This document shows, piece after piece, positions 11,547 to 24,926 of a stretch of DNA of 64,000 nucleotides (position 1 is its first letter; every line of letters starts with the position of its first letter). The translations under genes were made by a program, and so were the position numbers. This DNA is from Prostheceraeus crozeri (lineage: Eukaryota; Platyhelminthes; Polycladida; Euryleptidae), in assembly GCA_907163375.1 (NCBI GenBank), contig CAJQUW010008964.1, forward strand, positions 208,501-272,500, written 5' to 3'. The notes beneath the pieces are model-generated. The model worked only from the letters and a program-made list of their open reading frames with translations, was not told the origin of the DNA and did not search any database.

Positions 11547-11733
11547 ATGGGGAGCCCAGCTTGCTGATCTAGCAAAAATATTGAAATGCCGTTTTAATTC
11601 GGAAGGCCTTTTCGACCACCACCGAGTCTTTATCAACGGAAAATTGCACGTTTTCCGGTGGTGATCGAAAAGGCCCCCAGGATTAAAGCGGTGTTTTGGT
11701 ATATCTGCTAGATCAGCGAGTTGGGCTCCCCAT
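11547..11733. mobile_element. 187-bp MITE-like hairpin element
   Basis: Terminal inverted repeats of about 75 bp begin ATGGGGAGCCCA and share GCTGATCTAGCA and GGCCTTTTCGAYCACCACCG. They are separated by a short centre that itself folds (CGGAAAA ... TTTTCCG). Arms differ at about a quarter of positions, so it is old. No clear target duplication was seen, so the superfamily is not assigned. Confidence 0.7.
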
Positions 11734-13589
11734 TCGAAAGACATATAACTACAATCACCATTATTTCAAACAATTTTATTTGACAAATTTTGGCTGCTAA
11801 TCGAGTTACCATCTGTTTGAACATTTTTCTTCATTAGCAAATTCGAACATCAGAGACTCGATACAAAAAATACCAGCTAACTAAAACGTCAAAAAATAAG
11901 GCCACTGCTTCCACTAAGGGGGCTAGATATTGGACCCTAAAAATAGGGAGAAATTGTGAGTTTAAAATAGGACAGTGCTGACATGAAGACAAAAAAGGGT
12001 GCCATTTTTCACATGCATGAATTTGCCGTGAATAAAGTATTCTCTCTCTCTCTCTCATGACTTCGGAAAGAAGGTGTGTATCGCCAATGTCACTGCATTA
12101 TAGTACAAGCATCACATAACTAAGTCTAGGAGGTTGTGCATATTATACAGAACAATACAATTCTATTTACAGAGAACTGTTGTTATTTTTGTCCTTTCTG
12201 CTCTCAACATTTTCAATACGGACGGCATGCCAGGTATACCCTTGGAATCATGATGCTATAAAACGATAAGATTTCTTACTGAAGAGAAATGTCAGACCAG
12301 GAATGCCCTTCCGTATTGCACGGGTTGTGAAGCAACTTTCCCTACCGAAGTGAAAAGACTGAAGATTATAAACTAGACTACTTTGCTTAATAACTTAGTT
12401 AGCTCCTACACCTATTCGCGTGGCAGTTGCAGATGATTACGGACAATTCAGGAAGGCTATTGTGGCTGATACGGAGCCAATAGCTCAATAGCGAACTCAT
12501 TATTTTGACGACTTTTAGTCTCTCTCATATCTGAAATACTTAGCCAATGTACTTTTAGCACGCTCAATAGGGATATATTTATGGAAGTTGACAGTTAAAT
12601 TCAGAAACTTATTTCTTTTGAGTATGCTATCCAAATTCCTCGTAGGATTGTTCACGATTAAAGTGCTTCAACGTTTCCGTGACGTAACACTTCATTTCTT
12701 CATCTTTCGGAAATTAAATTCAATGTTAACTCTCAACCCGCAGTACATTCTCATCATTTGCAGAAAACGGCTTCCATTTTCTTTCCCAAAGACAACTGTT
12801 TCGCCTTCTGTTATAAAATTGACTATCTGATGGTACATGCATGTGAATTTTAACAAAATGGCATCGCCCATAGTCATTAGTGAAAGCACAAGTAGGCATT
12901 GACTTATTGTGAATATCAGTTTGAAAAATGTGGGAGAATAAAATGGATATAAATAACTTTAACCATAGATGACTTTAACAAATGATCAGAGAGAGAGTTG
13001 AGGAAATATATCATGAAACAAATAACGCTGACAAAAACTTGCCAGGAAACTTGAAATAAAGGCGTCTCTATGAGTTGGCATGGTATACCAACATTATTGG
13101 TTAAATGGTGTAAATGAAATGAAAATATTAAAACATAATGAAAGGACGGATAATGAAAGCCGATGTTCCATTTCATAAGTAGCCGTTGCAGCGTAACTTC
13201 AAAAAAAAATCTCGAAATAAATTCAGTTATCATAGTCGGTTTCTATCTACCTGTCGGACTTTGCAGGAAAAATGAAAACAGACTGAATGAAATCTGAATT
13301 TTTCTTATTATTCAAGTGATTCTCAAACTAAAATATATTTTCTCCTATGAAATCTTTAAGAAGGCAAGCCAGATGTAGCATAAACAATTGGCGATCAAGA
13401 TTTCTGAACGAAAAATCTCACAAACTCAAACCACGAAATTCGCATTTTATGTTGACAATGCAATTCGATGAATATGCTTTTCAACCAAAAAGTGTCTAGT
13501 GCGCAGTTTTTACTGCAAAGTGAAGCTTTCCATTAGGCGGTTCTTCAATAAAAAGTTCTCTATGTGAACTTTCTTGACTAGCAGGTGAG
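11734..13589. other. AT-rich non-coding stretch
   Basis: No gene recognised. It contains a short (TC)8 tract at 12041-12056. Confidence 0.55.
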
Positions 13590-13592
13590 TTA

Positions 13593-14050
13593 AGGCCGTA
13601 ACACATCACCTACGTGTTGCGTGTTGCGCTTCGAACTTCGTGTGAAACGCGAACGTAAATGTAGGCTAGTCATGCAAGAAGTCATTGCACTGCAACGTCA
13701 ATACAAAGATGTCTATGAAGAGTGTGATACAGAATTCTTTATCATACGTGTAGTACTTCCTGGTCATAACTGTCACATCCAATCAGATTGTCTCTAGTTG
13801 AACTTTTTTCAACTTCTGCGCTTTGACAGTTACATTCACATCACATTTCATAATAGTCTGTGCCATTTCATCCCTCCTATCGTATTACATGTTCATGTAC
13901 GTGTTTAACTGCTACCTCCTGCGTTCGAAATTTCATCATAGATATCAATAATATATTGGCCACTTATATATGACTTTCAACAGTTCAAGGCATATATTTT
14001 ACTCTATTATTCTGATCAACACAAAACACGTAGGTGGTATGATACGGCCT
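13593..14050. mobile_element. PIF/Harbinger-like MITE, 458 bp, TTA duplication
   Basis: The left end AGGCCGTAACACATCACC and the right end (read inverted) AGGCCGTATCATACCACC both continue into TACGTGTTKYGTGTTG, giving TIRs of about 35 bp with few mismatches. TTA flanks both ends (13590-13592 and 14051-14053), matching the TWA target duplication of the PIF/Harbinger superfamily. There is no coding capacity, so it is a non-autonomous element. Confidence 0.75.
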
Positions 14051-14289
14051 TTAGTACCAATGTTTACAAGGTAGGTCCATGTCTACATCAAGTTTGTCCA
14101 TGATAATTCACACTGATTATGAATTGACATTCAAATCTAAGCAACCGCACATGTATTAAAAAAGGGGAATTTGACCATCTGAATGATATAAGTGATGTTC
14201 TGAGGTTAGAAAAAAAGATAGGCAAACTAATAAAATAAAATAGAAAGTTGCGAAAGTGTGTAGAATTCCCATTTTTCAAAAAAAAGTGG

Positions 14290-14520
14290 CATGTCGCAAT
14301 TTCTTTTATTCATCCTTGCCCCACACAAGGCACGAAGCCATTCTTGTAAGCTGGGAGGGTAGCAGCCATCACACACTCGCAAGTCCGAACACCTGCCATG
14401 TTAGCGTTGGTAACCTATAGTGAGAGCGGCGATAGCTCCCGAACCAGACAGATTCGAACCCTGGACCTCCTGCACTTCCGAACCGAAACTCGACCTTTAA
14501 CCAACTGAGCTATCCTACCA
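14290..14520 (-). mobile_element. tRNA-derived SINE
   Basis: Read on the minus strand it starts GGTAGGATAGCTCAGTTGG. It has a Pol III A box (TAGCTCAGTTGG, 14501-14512) and a B box (GGTTCGAATC, 14451-14460), then an unrelated body ending near 14290 in an A-rich GAATAAAAGAAATT tail. No cloverleaf with acceptor and anticodon stems can be drawn, so it is not a functional tRNA. It belongs to a different SINE family from the three copies at 24.8, 46.1 and 48.6 kb. Confidence 0.75.
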
Positions 14521-15917
14521 TCTGATACGAAAGTCGATGAGTCAGCAGCTAACTATTTCAGAAACACGTACATGCACTTTTGAGAGAGCATTATCACAAT
14601 TTCAAACGTCCTTTGCATGTCAGAGGTGACATGTTTTATCGCGAAGCACGCCTTCTTGAGACTAAGGTATTTGTATACTAACTTCTTATCTAAGAGATAA
14701 CCACCAAAAATATTCAGTATGCTCATGAATGTTTTACAAAAAGAATCCTACTGTTCTAAGTAGCTGCATTGTTCATGACTTGCTACTTTTTTCACTTGAA
14801 TTCCGCGAGATCTGATTGCATAATGATAGAAAAATCAAAGTGATAAGAAGACTTGCACGCATTAAGTGCGTCAAGGAAATAAAGATTCATTAAAATCATC
14901 AGGTAGATTCGAAGAGAAACTGCTTTCTTTGAAATTTATACTTAACTGTGTTAAAAAATGTACATACCGATAAGTTCGGTATTTATCGGAATAATATATG
15001 CTTCATTGAAAACACCTTGCAACTAAATAGTTGCATAAAGCTCAATGCTGCTTGAAAGAGTATCAAAACGTGATACGAGAAGAGAGTTCCCTTATTTTGA
15101 GAAAATCGAAAGTGCATAAAAATTCATCTGGTTGACTGTATCAAATCTATTGTACATGTATATATTTGTTCAACTTCATCCAACACATCATAGAAGTGGG
15201 ATATCAAGGATTGGTGGCTTCTTCGCTGAGTTCTTTAACTGATTTTGTGATATTCAAAGATGACACACACACTGATTGTCAGATGTTTTTACTGGATTTT
15301 GAATTCTCAGTCCACCGAGTAGAATAGGAAGAGCAAATAGGTCTCGCAAATCATCATTGATCACTTGGTAGATGGGTGCCCTCGAAGTTATTGTCTATTA
15401 CGGAACTACATCCTGGTCCATATTAATGCATTGCACAATGACGAAACATTCTTTAGTACCATCCTTTTTCAGATTAACATGATGCTTGCAATAAGAGGGA
15501 GCAGTATGTGACAGCAATTGTCCACCCTGATTAGATAAGTCGATATTCTTTCATGCTTGATAATGCGGTAAAGTATTATGTAATAAGCTAAATTCCAATA
15601 CGACCTCATTTGACAACGACTGTAAGTTTTATCGTAAGTGGTGTGCGCTATAACGTTGTAACTATAAGCTGTAATCGTGAAGTCAATGTCAAGGCTATTT
15701 TCATCATGACAACATTGCAACTTATGCATATCTTTGAGTACATCGATTAAGGATCTTTGATAAACTATACCGAGTACATAACAAAATGACGCAATATTTT
15801 CCATTCAAGATGATATTGGGGTCGAACACATCTGAGAAAACCCGAACTGCATGTACAAAAATCATAATGAAAATCACATGTACAAAATTATTACTAAAAT
15901 CATTCTTCAAAGAGTTG
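14521..15917. other. AT-rich non-coding stretch
   Basis: No gene recognised. A 111-codon minus-strand frame (15469-15804) lacks any motif I can name. Confidence 0.5.
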
Positions 15918-16183
15918 ACAAAATACAGAAAATTGCGCCAATAATTTTTACATCTTGAAATTTGCTAACTTGCATGCATACGGAAAGAAATAGATCGTCT
16001 GTATGTTTGTGACTGTGGCAAGCAGAAATGTTTGGAATACGCCAAGTCTCGGTGGCACCAAGTAATGCAATGGGTGAATTGACAGATTTTCACATTTGTA
16101 CAAAAAAAGAACAAATATCATTGATGCGTCGTTTCTCTATGTCAAGTATAATTTGGCACGTACAATCTTCATCACAAATAATT

Positions 16184-16696
16184 CTATGAGCTCGCTTTAC
16201 AACTATCATTAAACGCGTCATTTATATGAAAAGGCAATTTACCAAAAAGTAGTGTATTATAAAGCAAGATGAACATAATCATACCATGAAATACAACTAG
16301 TAATTTAGCTTTGGCAAAAAAAGGCCTCAACACTCGCAACACATGTAGTCGTCTAGATGCGGTTCGAATCACATTGTCAAAATGTTGATCCCATGAAAGA
16401 GAATCGCACCACAAAACACCAAGAGTGCCAACACAATTTGTGAACTCAATATTTGGATATTTAAAGTCATCCACCGAATCTCTGGAGCATCTAAAAAGAA
16501 GCTGCTTACACCTATTCAAATTTAGAATCATGTAATTGGAATGAATCCATTTCTGTATCGCATTCAAATTTATCAAATCAGAACCACAACGACATAGTTC
16601 TACAAGAGTAAGATCATCAGCAAATTTTATCAATTCAATGTCTTCACCTTCTACTGATGACCCAGATAGAAAGAGGGCAAAAAGGCAAGGTCCCAA
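16184..16696 (-). pseudogene. LINE RT palm and thumb fragment
   Basis: A 170-codon frame with IKFADDLTLVELCRCG (motif C, both catalytic Asp present) and the thumb region TLGVLWCDSLSWDQHF ... RLHVLRVLRPFFAKAKL. It is preceded in frame by remnants of the QG-S/N-VLGP loop near 16710. It is part of the LINE spanning 15918-17985. Confidence 0.82.
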
Positions 16697-17137
16697 AACA
16701 TTGCCTTGAGTAACACCTGAAACTACCTCAACAAAAGGGCCTTGAATACCGTTAACAAAATATATATAAAAAAATACGCTGACAGCGAAAGGATAAATAG
16801 GAAATCAGCCACTTAAAAAACCATTGTTCACGCCAAAATGGTTCCAGGTACTCGCCAGGCGATTATGCTGTGCCACATCAAATGCCCTGATCATATCTAA
16901 GCACGTCATGCGAACAGCCACTGCATCTTCCGAGTCCCTAAAACGTGTCACAGCGTCATGTATAGCGATAAGGGCGCTGTCAGTCAGTCGAAGCATGGGG
17001 ACGATAAGCGTGCTGATTGCTATCATAGAGAGAAATAAAGTTGTCTTTCATCGAGTTCAAGACTGCGCGCTCAAAAATTCTCGTTAAAATCGGAGTCAGA
17101 GATATTGCTTGTAGTCAGTTATGGTTGGATTGCGCTT

Positions 17138-17773
17138 CTACTCTGATGGTCTGACAAACGTATACTTCCAAAGTATGGGAAAAGTTTTTCTTTCAATAGA
17201 AGCTCGATAAATATCAACGATTGGCCCGCAAATTATCTCAGCGCTCTCATTGATCAACCTTGCTGGTAAGTAATCAGGTCCTTCAGACTGTTTAAGCGAA
17301 ATACTTTTCAGGTGTCTTAGAACAGTTTCATAGTTAACAGATACTGACCAATCTTGATCGTTCAGGTCACAAAGCACAACATACGGATTAGAATTGAGCG
17401 ACTGACGGAATTTATGTGCTAGCTGCTCAATGAATTCAATATTGAATAGATTGTCAGTCGTCCAGTTCCTCTTTCCTTGTATTTCCTGCACAATATTCCA
17501 AACATTGCCATTCCCAACCATACGATTGCTCCAAAGTTGTTTAGCCTTCATAATCTCGACTTTGACTTCATCCCTCAGGTGTTCATAAAACGACCAATTT
17601 TTAGATCGAAACGCCATCCAACGATCTTCGATTAACATCTCTACCAATGGTGTGATCCACCGCTTATCACTATCCTTCATTACAACAGTACGTTGCGGAA
17701 TAACACTCAAGGCATTGAACATAATTTCATAAAATTTGTCACACTTTTTGTTCACACAGGTACTTTCACACAA
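17138..17773 (-). pseudogene. LINE RT N-terminal fragment
   Basis: A 211-codon frame covering the connector and RT fingers, including WITPLVEMLIEDRWMAFRSK and GPDYLPARLINESAEIICG. The frame is actually open further upstream, to about 17970 (VKTFFDDWNHHIQCFLNQ), without a nearby ATG. It ends just before the segment that should read KRSNPTITDYRPIS in this family, which is present but frame-broken. Confidence 0.8.
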
Positions 17774-17985
17774 ATTCGTGAAATCACTTTTTAGTAGCTG
17801 ATTTAAAAAACATTGGATATGATGATTCCAATCATCAAAAAAAGTTTTGACAGTAGCATTGATTTGACAGTTTTGAAGTAGTTTTAACAGTAGATGCTTG
17901 AATAAGCAATGCTCACGTGCGAGATCGAGTGCTTTAGACAGAATTTTGTTTTTTAACGATATGAAGTATGACAGTCCGACAATTC

Positions 17986-20900
17986 ATCATAACTTTAAAC
18001 AACTACGATTCAGATAAATCATCAATCCATTATGATTGATGTAGCACTCACCAAAATATTTATTGATGGAGATAATCAATTGATCGAATTCACTAAATCA
18101 ATTTGCGATCTATTGGAATCCTGAGAAGTACTTCATTACGAACAAAATTCACGAAAAATCAACTAAGCATACTAAACATTCACTACATATTAGTGAAATA
18201 GAGTACAAGAGCACTACTAATCCATGTTACACAAGACTGACGTATTGTTCACCTGACCTTTAGACAAAAAGATAAGTATCATGTTTCATGATCAAAGAAT
18301 ATTGTAGTTGCAGGTGAATATATTCGTTGCTGATGCTTTGATCTCGATGTGAGTAGTGAAGTGCTCTCTATCGACCAAACTGCCATAATAAATTCTGCTA
18401 TTTAGAGATGAAAAGCTCCGGTTCAGCCTGCAATCAATCAGCGAACAATGTTTACAGACAGGAGGTAAAATAGAAAACTACAAAAGCTACTCATCTGTTT
18501 CTCTGCTTACTTACTTATTGTTTGATGAAATCGAAGGTGGGTAGGGAAATTTTGTGCTCAATTTTGACATTTCCAGCCAGACTAGTGTATGAACGTCAAC
18601 ACACAACGATACAAAATCAGCTACAGACTTGTATGAGAGACAATGTTTCGATCAACTCAGGAATAGAAGAAACCATAACCATTCAATAACACCGCTTGTT
18701 CGAGCATTGCTGTTAAGTTGTCAAAACATCTCCAGGGCAACTTTGGCCCGCTTCTACAGGAGAAATCTTCGAAGATAATGTACAGAGAACAACGTCGATA
18801 GACAACTTTCGATTTTCGGATGAAAGCAATCTCTAGAGCAATTTAAATACTCCTTTAGGATACTTAAGGATAAAATGTTTTTCTAGTGACATTTGGAGTA
18901 ATTCGCACACACAACCGAAACAGAGAAAGGACAAGCGGCTATCTACTGACCCACAGAGACCACAATTCAGAGTGTGATTTCATGATTCATACTCGTAAAA
19001 AATGATTTAATTTATCCGAGATAATTAGAGCATGAATGAAACATTGTATTCAATAGATGTAGATTATCCATGTCACATATGTTAATATGACTATGATTGG
19101 CTTGTTTGCTTCAGAATGAAGGCACTCATACGGTCTATCTCGCATATAGCTCCGATTTTTTCTAGAAAATGCTGAATGAAACCTCGGCTTTTATACTTGT
19201 ACGGCATACACTTCTATTTCATGTCAGGTACGCTAGCATGATTTTTTGTTTGATTGTTCCAACAAATAATGCACCTATCATGACTTCCTTTTTACATACT
19301 ATCCATCGGAGATCTGAGGAGTCTACTGGACCTCTGAGGAACTATCTGTTGGCCTGATTAAATAATTGTCAAAATATCAGGAAAATCTGAAGTAGAAAAA
19401 TGATGAGAGATCCTTTTAACTTTTTTAGTTCACTCTTCTTAGTAAACGCATAAGACTACAAAGTAAAGTCACTGACCAGGAGGTGGTTTCACGATGTTTG
19501 TTGCTATAGCTCTGACGGTTCATTTTATTGAAATAACTTGCAAAACAATCGCACATGTTCAATATTTTGACATTGCCACCCCCTAAGAAGTCTAAGGGAT
19601 TTATAAATAACTAAATAATGCAGATAGCTGTAAAGAAGTTATCCACATCACTAAATGTGCAACTGTGCAGCAAAACCGTGGTCAAGTCTGTATTTGACGT
19701 CGAATCATGAATGGGTGAACATACTTCAAATTTTTTTTCTTGAACATTGTGACAAATTATCAAATATAGGCCGACCATTCAGTCCTACATTATCGAACAT
19801 GATGTAATCCACACTGAATCCACCTAAATATGCAAAAATCACCCTAACAAATAATTAACTTCTGGGATATGATTTCAAAACAGATATTTTTACAAGAACA
19901 TGAGCCGCTGTTATACGTGCATCATCAAAAGAGGAACTAAATTGGAAAAATATGGCTCCGGGTCCACTCTCACGTCTCCGCACGGTTCCAAAAATATATT
20001 TTGGGAGCAAAGGATTCCCATGTTAGGAGTAAATAATAGACATGGTAGGCTACATAATCACGAGGAACCATCATGCAGTTCTTGCTTCACGTTGTTGCTT
20101 TTATTCTATCGTAAATACTCATACATTCGTGTCCAGATAATTAGCATTTCGAAAGAGTATTGAATCAAGAAACTAGGAAATTGATAATTATTTCCAAAAT
20201 TTATACTAAAAAAATACTGATAGCTAATTGCATATTCTCGTTATAAATGCATAGGTCGAAATTCTGATCGAGCCGATAAAACAACAATACCATACAGCTC
20301 GCCGTGCATCTTGCTCTGCGAATCTTCAGTGATATGAGGCGAGACTGCCTTCAATTTCCTTCACAATTTTATGCTATGTCTCTTGCATGCCCACGTTTGA
20401 ACGGCTGTGCACAATTAAATCAATATCATACAATAAGTCACTAAATGCAATTAATGTTTGAATGATTTGTTTTCGTTTTTCATAATTGTTTAGTTTTGGG
20501 AATACCAGATAGTACAGATGCTACTTTCTTCTATATTTTCTTATGAGATCGATAAATTTCGGTGATCTACGCGATCGCCATTACAAAGGTGATATGCAGA
20601 ATTTAGAATAAAAATACAGATGGTAATTTGGCTAAAATGATCCTTCACTTTACGAGACTGTCCAATACTTGCTTCTAGTCTTCTTTAACATGTCTCATAA
20701 ATGTACAAACTTTTTGAAAATATGTTTTTCCTTACTTTAGTGTTTATCTAATGGGATTAGTCTATCAATTAACAAAAAATGTTGAGGATATACACAATAT
20801 TTAATACTATCGACAATACTAAGTTAGTTGCTGGCAACATTTTAGACAACTTGAAAGCCATGCTCAAGTTGTGATTATGTTATTTGGTTGTACAAACATA

Positions 20901-21162
20901 AGTAATACCACTGAATCAATTATTAATGCAGTCATTACAGCAAAATGAATATTGGTTAACCTACAACTGTATCAAATGCATATTTGCATTCAGCTTAAGA
21001 TTTCATCTGACGATATTGATATAAGATAGAGCGACAAATTAACATTTTAAATCCTTACTTTTCTATACATTAGAAAAGCTTGCTAGAAAGAAAGATGCAA
21101 GTTTCATGATGATTCAATAATTAATCTATGAATTGATCAATGCAAAAATTGATTACAGACAT
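17986..21162. other. AT-rich non-coding stretch
   Basis: About 3.2 kb with no recognisable gene, transposon end or RNA. A short minus-strand open stretch near 20380-20260 (KAVSPHITEDSQSKMHGELY) looks mildly protein-like but has no convincing splice sites. Confidence 0.5.
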
Positions 21163-21700
21163 CTTCTTCTTCTAAATCTTTATTAAGCCGTGGTCGGAAC
21201 CGTTGGCAGTAGAGTAATTACAACATTACAACAAAATTAATCTGAGCAATGAGACAGATTTACATGGAGACATGGAAAACCTAGACAACATAGACAGTAA
21301 CAAGGTCTGTAAGGAAGGCGAGTAACTGAAAAAATGATTAATAGTGAAAAATCAAGTGGCGGGAACCTAGTCAAGAGTGGGGGAAACGTATAAAGGTTGA
21401 AGTATCTTTTTGGGAAGGAGTCTGTTGTACAATGTCTGAGAATACAATTAGATGGAAGAATGTTTAAGATACGTGTAGAAAGGTGTATGGCTGTGTTTGA
21501 AGCTATCTTGCGTTTTGGATGAAAGTTCCCACCTGGAAAGTAAAGTGTCTGTCTCAAATCATATACCGTCGATTTAGCTATGGGCTTATATACAGTGAGG
21601 GATCGAGGACAAATATTGTTGGCCAGTTTATAGGCAAGGCAACCCAGACACATATAACAACGGTGAAAAAAACTAGTTTGTACCTGTCATATAAGGCGGT
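21163..21700 (-). mobile_element. LINE 3' end fragment
   Basis: Minus-strand frame 21653-21237 (138 codons) resembles the C-terminal tail common to many LINE pol proteins: VYDLRQTLYFPGGNFHPKRK, then LSTRILNILPSNCILRHC and SFPKRYFNLYTF. The sequence ends in AATAAAGATTTAGAAGAAGAAG, a 3' end with a short GAA microsatellite tail. The 5' side breaks off near 21700. It is severely 5' truncated and has no RT core. Confidence 0.65.
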
Positions 21701-22625
21701 GCTGACTGTTAATTGATGAAAACATGGTGGTTCGTCCAATGAGGAATGACAAAAATAAGATTGTCTACGGACGATCGATCATAAAAATAGAAATTTTTTG
21801 TTACTTCACCAAAAAGGGTAGCAACACTATTTTTACTTTTAAAACAGATGGTCCGTAAACAATCCTATTTTTGTTGGCAGTTAAATTCATCAATTCTTGA
21901 ACGAGATGAGTTGGTTTATTGGAATTCTCTTTCGTCATTATATCCGTCACAATGAAACAGAGTAATAGCACATGACTTGATATGACGATGGGATTTGGAA
22001 GCAGAGAGCATGATCTTTTACACACAATGTTTGGTATTGAGATGTTTGAATGCATGAGACATCAACGCTATTTAGCCGCTACAAATCTGAAAAGTTAGTT
22101 GCCTATACATCTTGATCAGCCTGTGGAGCAGTGACCTTTTGCTGTTACGTATTAATCAGCTAAATATTTACGATCTTATTAACCAACCTAAAAATTGTAA
22201 TGGTTGTTAGTTACATGAATTATTGCAGTGTGTGATTGATGGTGCGTGTAAATTGATCATGAAAATACTTTAAATTATCATTTCATGCTATAAAGAAAAA
22301 AAAGCATAACTGAAGACAAACAGAATAGATTTTTCTTGATTGCAAACTTGATTGTGCGTTGATGCAAGGATTTTTTCACACATACCTGCCCCACCCAGGC
22401 GTAGAAAAATAGTAGAGGGCTGGGGGTGGGGCCGCCTAAGGTAAAAAAACAAATGTTGAAAATCGCATACGATAAAATGTAAGCGGAAAGCTGCATGGAA
22501 AACCGCCATAAAAAATGAAACAACAATAGAAATAAACAAAGTCGTTGAATCAAGAACTGTAGCAGATTTCACATCAAGAAGATAAAGAAGTATTTTTGTA
22601 TGTATATCTACACTACAATGCTAAG
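21701..22625. other. AT-rich stretch with a small G/C-rich hairpin
   Basis: CCCCACCCAG (22389-22398) can pair with CTGGGGGTGGGG (22420-22431) around a 21-nt loop. Nothing else was recognised. Confidence 0.5.
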
Positions 22626-22749
22626 AATAATATAATATTGAGGGAGTCAATCGTTTTGTCACCGAGACGGCATCTCATCTTGGAGACAAATCCACCGCTG
22701 ATAGAGAAAGAGCGTTCAACTTCAGCTGTAGTCGCAGTTTCAGTCACCG
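22626..22749 (-). pseudogene. hAT transposase C-terminal relic
   Basis: The minus-strand reading TTAEVERSFSISGGFVSKMR followed by RLGDKTIDSLNIILFL matches the hAT C-terminal dimerisation signature, in which the catalytic Glu sits in an ER-x-FS motif. Only about 40 residues can be read, with no upstream RNase H-like part and no terminal inverted repeats. It is distinct in sequence from the hAT copy at 49-51 kb. Confidence 0.7.
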
Positions 22750-24752
22750 TAAATCAAAGACGAAGAAAAAAGTAAAATCGGGCTTTAATCTAAAATGTTT
22801 TTGAATAGTTAAGATGTCCAGTCACCGGATTTCAAAACCCCAGTGACATATAGCACACTTCTGTATTTTTCTCGGGTGTCGTTAACACACGGATTCCGGC
22901 ATAGAATCCCTGGATCAATGAACCTTGATTAAAACGCGCACATGTAGATAATTTTCATTATCGCATCATAAATTCAATACAGAAATCCTCAGAGGGCACA
23001 TCATATGAAAACCGGAATAGGGTTGTTAAAAGAAGATTGAATTCATGTCATCAGATAAATCATTGATAATGAAAATCACATGATGATTTGTAAACGATAA
23101 GATCTTGGTGAACCGATAATCATTACGATACTCGAGTAGGAAAGCAGATTGACATAGACTAAACAGATCAAATGAATTATCCGATTCTATCACTCCCACT
23201 TCAAAACACAACAGCTATTGGCACTGTACTTTTTTAAAAAAGATATCCATAGGAATGAGCAATGCAAATTACTTAAAGGTACACACTTCCAAATTAGAGA
23301 AATAATTAAAGTCATTTCTAAAAAATGTATGCAAAATAACTCCATCGTGTTGGCTAATTGTGGATTATCTTCTGAGCACTTTAGCGGCCAATCATAGTGA
23401 GAAGTACGTTCGCTATGACATTGACTGACAGATGAATATTACAAGATATCTAGTTCTTACAGATCACGAAATGTCAAATCACATCATACAATAGAAATAT
23501 CGTCATACCATTCATCAGAATATCTTAGACGGAAAGTCACAAACAGATAATGCATGTAAGTAAATAACAAAGAAGAAAAAAGAAGAAAGGAAACATTTAT
23601 GTCAGAAAAAATTTGGCAACTAATGCATTAACACCAAGGTAGAAAACACCATGTTCCGCTTCTTTTAAATAACAACTGCAGCTGTTATATTCGAAGACTC
23701 TTAAATGGTTGAAAGAAAAGCGGGAAACACTTAAATATTGAAATATGAGAGAAATTTTACCAGGGATAGCACAATGGACGGAGAGACAGAAGCATATGCA
23801 ATACGCCAAATTTTATCTGGAAAATGTTGCGACCAAAGCGGGTTATGATAAATTTTTGGGAATTGACTTGTATTACAGATGCAAGTTGACTATCTCTCCA
23901 CTTTTAATGCAATGCTTAACTAGCGAAGGTAATTTATTCAGACTCGAGGCTTTTCAAAGTATATGTGCAGTTAAAAATGTGCTCTCCCTTTAGTTTTGTG
24001 AAGATAAAATTTACAAGCGTTGCTATTCCCAGACGCTTCGGGTCCGTCCCAAACTTTTATCAACGAGGGACTAAGTCTTCTATTGATAAACGGTGGGAAC
24101 CTGAAATGTTCGAGAATATCAACGTCTGCAAATATTGTTTTTATCTTAACAGAAATAGAGATCGCATTTTTAACTAATATACCTTCAATTATTTATCAGT
24201 AGTGTATTTATTGCAACAATATTCCTTTGACATTTTGTGTCACCAGCAGTCCTGGTGATCAAAGGCGTAGAAGGTCTTAGTAGGTTCGATAGTAGGACCA
24301 CAGTTGTAGCTTTCTGGTCAATTGTGAAATTACGAAGCGAGCTAGCTGAACACTCAAAAATGACTCATTGAGCCCTGAGTCACAACTACATACTTCGACA
24401 CTAGAAGGCTTGCATTGTATGCGTAAGTTTTGCATTTCATCATTTGGGGAAGTCACAAAGCTGATAAACAGTTCACATCACAATTCAGAATATCTGCATT
24501 AAAAACCAAACGATTGTCTGAAAGGGTCGCTCTGAGTTCACCATACTCACTCCATTTTGAAGCAGTGATTCGATTGCAATCCGAACGCTGTCTATACCGG
24601 GCTGATGGGATGAGTGTTCAAACTCTAGTCCTAGTTTCGTTGGGGTTCACTTAAAAAAAGCCGACGGATCTTCGCTTTTGAGCAAATTCTGGCGTGTTTT
24701 CTAGCGTGTATTCTAGTGTTATGGCTTTGTAGCGTATTTTTCCAAGTGTAAA
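22750..24752. other. AT-rich non-coding stretch
   Basis: No gene recognised. An 82-codon plus-strand frame at 23745-23993 (REILPGIAQWTERQKHMQYA) is slightly protein-like but has no identifiable family or clear splice context. Confidence 0.45.
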
Positions 24753-24926
24753 TGGTCTTCATGGCACATCGACTAAGTGCTTAGCCTAACGATCTTTCGG
24801 TTCAGAGGTCGAGCCCCGAAAGTGTCATTGGAAGTCGTCAGGAAAAGATCACAACTCTCCAAATTTAAGTATATGTTTCCAGTAAGCCCCCAGTTAGGGG
24901 AAGCAGTGACACTAAACCATCATTTA
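24753..24926 (+). mobile_element. tRNA-derived SINE, family 1, copy A
   Basis: The head TGGTCTTCATGGCACATC..AAGTGCTTAGCC and a B-box-like GAGGTCGAGCCCCGAAAG are followed by the family body and the end CACTAAACCATCATTTA. It shares its whole length with copies at 46034-46210 (inverted) and 48518-48716, with scattered substitutions and small indels. It is the most diverged of the three. Confidence 0.8.

Larger units (their letters stand above)
15918..17985 (-). mobile_element. Decayed APE-type LINE (jockey/CR1-like), RT region
   Basis: Minus-strand protein similarity runs through several frames, in LINE order. About 17985-17140 holds the linker and RT fingers (QSEGPDYLPARLINESAE). About 17026-16805 carries motif A (RMTCLDMIRAFD). 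About 16720-16184 has GNVLGPCLFALF, motif C FADDLTLV and the thumb (LGVLWCDSLSWDQHFDNVI). A C-terminal tail with KAHRIICDEDCTCQI continues to about 15918. At least three frame breaks and several stops separate the pieces. The endonuclease is missing apart from its possible last residues. The copy is non-functional. Confidence 0.85.

Noticed and set aside
14451-14519. tRNA gene on the minus strand
   Set aside because: A and B boxes are present, but acceptor and anticodon stems cannot be paired and the sequence continues into a SINE body.
15469-15804. 111-codon minus-strand ORF as a gene
   Set aside because: No recognisable domain; composition is like the surrounding AT-rich DNA.
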